The notes beneath the pieces are model-generated. The model was not told where the DNA came from and did no database searches. It was given only the letters and a program-made list of their open reading frames with translations. The translations under genes were made by a program, and so were the position numbers. DNA of 64,000 bases from Mytilus galloprovincialis (lineage: Eukaryota > Mollusca > Bivalvia > Mytilida > Mytilidae). Positions 60,569-64,000 of the stretch are shown here, one piece after another (position 1 is the stretch's first letter; each line of letters opens with the position of its first letter). The stretch covers positions 31,808,524 through 31,872,523 of the forward strand of contig NC_134845.1 of the NCBI RefSeq assembly GCF_965363235.1, given 5' to 3'.

Positions 60569-60706
60569 CAGCTAACTATGCGGTATGGGCTTTGATCATT
60601 GTTGAAGGCCGTACGGTGACCTATAGTTGTTAATGTATGTGTCATTTTGGTCTGTTGTGGACAGTTGTCTCATTGGCAATCATACCACATCTTCCTTTTT
60701 TTATAG
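60569..60706 (+). repeat. repeat A, well preserved copy
   Basis: CTAACTATGCGGTATGGGCT, GTTGAAGGCCGTACGGTGAC and GGCAATCATACCACATCTTC are present in order. Confidence 0.85.
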
Positions 60707-60759
60707 CTAAGGCAATATACTCTAGGGTAAATACATACCGTATAGTCAGGTAAAAATGA

Positions 60760-60960
60760 CTTGACATGCCAAAACGTGACATAATTCAAACAAAACCAAT
60801 TAAAAAACGTAAAAGTCATGGTTCATGACCAAAAAAAGAAGGAAAACCAGATAAAACAGGCAGCAACCAAGAACAACCACCCATTACAACCTTCAGACTT
60901 GGGATTGGCACACACATAATGTGGTGGTGTTAAGAATGTTTATGAGCGATCAGTTCTCAT
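60760..60960. repeat. dispersed retroelement fragment
   Basis: AACCTTCAGACTTGGGATTG, then GCACACACATAATGTGGTGG, resembles a frequent mussel retroelement segment. No second copy in this window. Confidence 0.35.
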
Positions 60961-61017
60961 CATAATATGAGATAGTTGTGTAAAATGTAACAAAACAAAA
61001 TAAGGACAAACTTCGTA

Positions 61018-61917
61018 TCTATACTATTAAACGAGAAGATCTCATTTTGTGTGTCGCTTCTCTTTCTTCCGCAATAAATTAATCATCGAGCCTTTGGGTC
61101 CTATGGGTACCATGCATAGTCGCATCTGTCATCCATTCTCAGGATTATTCAGATTGAGTTTTTTGGGAGAAAAAAGTAAAAAAAAGCCGACCGGATATTG
61201 TTTCCGTTGTCGGACCGACTTTAAGATGTGCTATATATAAATATACAGTGACACCAGCATCCACTAAAAACTCCTATTAACAAACAAAGGAACGTTCCAC
61301 TAATCCACCAATTCATACATATATATATATGTAGGCAAGATTACCGGTTTTTAACTTTCAATCATAACTTTTTCATAACTATTCGGGGACAGGACAATTA
61401 TTTCGCGTTATGATTATCCTCCCAATAATATATATTGATTATCTATATGATATAGCAGTGCATGAACGCCGTATAGAAGCAACTTGGAATTGATAGTTAA
61501 TACCAAATACATTTTATTTATAATATGCGTACTATATTTATGAAACGCGAAAATCATAAAATTTAATATAAAACAAAACAACGGACTTTTGAAAAAAGGG
61601 TGAGGGCGTAACATAATTGTAGGTGTCTCCAAGTACCTATGACTTTTCAGTGGCGGATCCAGAATTTTTCATAAATAGGGCCCACTGCATGACTGCCTAC
61701 GAGGGGACCCCGTACAAGTCATGCTTCCATGATTTCCTATTAAATCAACCATTTTCTTTTCAGAAAAGGGGATGGGCGGGCCCCATGAAAAACCCTCTGC
61801 AGTTTGGTTACCTTTCCTGAAATTCTCCAGAAAATATTTTACAAAAATTCATTCTACAACACTTTACATACTTTCAACCACGCTCTAAATGCCCGCGATT
61901 TCGCGGGTGTGTTCTAG
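61018..61917 (+). mobile_element. Helitron-type non-autonomous element, copy 2
   Basis: It starts A|TCTATACTATTAAACGAG and ends with the hairpin CCCGCGATTTCGCGGG, then TGTGTT and CTAG|T. The body matches copy 1 (1205-2827, opposite strand) in the first ~200 bp and the last ~270 bp. Copy 2 carries a private insertion of about 160 bp at 61648-61806 that starts CAGTGGCGGATCCAGA. No Rep/helicase frame. Confidence 0.85.
61648..61806. mobile_element. insertion private to Helitron copy 2
   Basis: Copy 1 reads straight through this point. The left end CAGTGGCGGATCCAGAATTT looks like a hAT-type terminus, but the right end (CCCTCTGCAGTTTGG) is not its inverted repeat, so the element may be truncated. 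Confidence 0.5.
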
Positions 61918-62164
61918 TTTAATCATAATCCTGTTACCTTTGATAACTTTTTCGATAACTAAATTGAGACGGCATGATTCACCATATCTACACTGTGACA
62001 GTTAAAACAATTAACCTAAAACAAAAGTACTACTGATCTCAGAGTACTCGAGCTCGCACCCATTGAAAGCTATTTCAGATCCAATAACAACTAATAAATA
62101 AATTATCTTTCCCAGACTAAAGTATCAAGTTTATATCCTAATTGATCTGTCATTTTTGACAAGA

Positions 62165-64000
62165 ATATATTTATATAACCCTTTGATGTCAGATTTCATA
62201 ATAGATATATTGATATAACTGTTATTTCATACTAATAGTAGCTTTGCGTTTTTGTACGTCAGTTTCTTGATACATCCACATGAAAGATAATCATATAACC
62301 AACCATGTTTAGTTACAAATGTGATTTTATGGTATAACTCATAACTCAAAATGCAACTGATTACTGGGATAGTTAACTGACCCTTTTAATTGCTATCAAT
62401 GCTGATACTGAGTCGATAAATATAGCAATATCGTAACAGATACAGTACGAATTACAGATCTAGTTTTACTGCCGTCAGTTCATTTATAAATATGAACACA
62501 TAAATAAGGCAGAAACTTCTTCATATCTTAAATTCGTAGACAACACTACAAAATTCTGTGTTTTCATTGTTTTCGTAAAAGAAATGAAGCTAGGATTATC
62601 CTTAAACTTCACATTCTGCTATCTACATAATGTGAATGTTTTTTTATTTAATATTTCAAAGTTTTGTGATTTTCTTGATAGAGGGTTTTTGCTTACAAGG
62701 AATCTGTTGAACGAATGGATTGTATTGGTAATGTTTTACAAAGACCATATCGTTAAGGTTTTCCATGGACTCCTTGTGTCACATATGACCCCTGATATAA
62801 ATTTACCGTGGTAACCACAATCCCGTGTACTTCAGCCTGGTAATCCCGTCATCTTTTTCTCGATAGTGATACCAACGAATGAGACTGACCAACGAATGAT
62901 TACTTACCATGAACAACTGTTTACACGATGGACCACAAGTGGAGCAGAATATGCTCTCCCAACCGATACACATGAAATATATCATATTTAGGATGAAGTG
63001 TGTAATGTTCATTCGTTTAGTTTTCTTTGTATTTTTTTTTCTTAACTTGTCTGACTGTCGTCCTTTGTTAACTTTTGCCGTGACATATATTTATATAACC
63101 CTTTGATGTCAGATTTCATAATAGATATATTGATATAACTGTTATTTCATACTAATAGTAGCTTTGCGTTTTTGTACGTCAGTTTCTTGATACATCCACA
63201 TGAAAGATAATCATATAACCAACCATGTTTAGTTACAAATGTGATTTTATGGTATAACTCATAACTCAAAATGCAACTGATTACTGGGATGGTTAACTGA
63301 CCCTTTTAATTGCTATCAATGCTGATACTGAGTCGATAAATATAGCAATATCGTAACAGATACAGTACGAATTACAGATCTAGTTTTACTGCCGTCAGTT
63401 CATTTATAAATATGAACACATAAATAAGGCAGCAACTTCTTCATATCTTAAATTCATAGACAACACTACAAAATTCTGTGTTTTCATTGTTTTCGTAAAA
63501 GAAATGAAGCTAGGATTATCCTTAAACTTCACATTCTGCTATCTACACAATGTGAATATTTTTTTATTTAATATTTCAAAGTTTTGTGATTTTCTTGATA
63601 GAGGGTTTCTGCTTACAAGGAATCTGTTGAACGAATGGATTGTATTGGTAATGTTTTACAAAGACCATATCGTTAAGGTTTTCCATGGACTCCTTGTGTC
63701 ACATATGACCCCTGATATAAATTTACCGTGGTAACCACAATCCCGTGTACTTCAGCCTGGTAATCCCGTCATCTTTTTCTCGATAGTGATACCAACGAAT
63801 GAGACTGACCAACGAATGATTACTTACCATGAACAACTGTTTACACGATGGACCACAAGTGGAGCAGAATATGCTCTCCCAACCGATACACATGAAATAT
63901 ATCATATTTAGGATGAAGTGTGTAATGTTCATTCGTTTAGTTTTCTTTGTATTTTTTTTCTTAACTTGTCTGACTGTCGTCCTTTGTTAACTTTTGCCGT
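62165..64000 (+). repeat. tandem duplication, unit about 920 bp, running off the window
   Basis: Unit 1 is 62165-63084 and unit 2 starts at 63085 and continues to the last base. About half a dozen substitutions and one T-run length change separate them, so they are roughly 99% identical. Both include the same two ~70-codon frames on opposite strands. The right limit, and whether there are more units, cannot be seen. Confidence 0.95.
62576..63080 (+). pseudogene. internally deleted RT fragment in each tandem unit (second copy at 63496-64000)
   Basis: MKLGLSLNFTFCYLHNVNVF then LFNISKFC corresponds to the KLAISFNFTFRYIDDVISLNNSKFG-type stretch of the RT at 56111-56845. It jumps directly to DFLDRGFLLTRNLL, which in the full copy lies about 90 residues later. 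YIDD has become YLHN, so no activity is possible. The downstream ACCACAAGTGGAGCAGAATA segment matches the family 3' region. Confidence 0.75.

Noticed and set aside
63723..63932. 69-codon minus frame identical in both tandem units, considered as a duplicated small gene.
   Set aside because: It is the antisense of the retroelement 3' segment; identity simply reflects the recent duplication.

Overview
ORGANISM. This is eukaryotic, AT-rich, intron-dominated DNA with very low coding density and many interspersed repeats. There is no prokaryotic operon layout, no rRNA or tRNA that I could recognise, and no CRISPR array. Several repeat families look like those I associate with marine mussels (Mytilus), for example the element carrying GACGAAACGCGCGTCTGGCG and the element carrying TTGCCAATGAGACAACTCTCC. 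I infer a bivalve mollusc, probably Mytilus-like; this rests on recall and was not checked by a search. || MAIN GENE. The one gene I can reconstruct with confidence lies on the + strand from about 30.9 kb to 59.06 kb. It is a Cys-loop (pentameric) ligand-gated ion channel of the anion-selective GABA-A/glycine-receptor type. Seven exons (37113-59058) join with matching splice phases at every junction. They encode the end of the N-terminal helix, the ligand-binding domain, a 15-residue Cys loop, four membrane helices with a PAR filter motif, and a stop codon. An eighth, less certain exon lies at 30877-30959. The signal-peptide exon and promoter were not found. One intron is about 14.6 kb (37170-51804). 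Several agonist-site positions depart from the GABA/glycine pattern, and the M3-M4 loop is short. || SECOND CANDIDATE GENE. At 18540-19868 (+) two phase-compatible exons encode a cysteine-rich protein whose spacing faintly resembles a C-terminal cystine knot. Its intron starts with a minisatellite of about 56 bp built from the exon end plus its 5' splice site. || LAYOUT. 0-5 kb: a Helitron-type element on the minus strand with nested insertions, a LINE 3' end, and a reverse-transcriptase fragment split by a MITE. 5-16 kb: dispersed mussel-type repeats. 17-20 kb: the cysteine-rich candidate. 21-29 kb: nested TIR elements and a MITE built of palindromes. 31-59 kb: the receptor gene, whose introns hold LINE relics, a mariner-like MITE, an inverted repeat pair, two perfect micro-palindromes and a Penelope-type reverse transcriptase in antisense. 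60-64 kb: a second Helitron copy and a 920-bp tandem duplication that runs off the window. || Reading frames of 60-100 codons that fall in repeats or low-complexity DNA were not called as genes.
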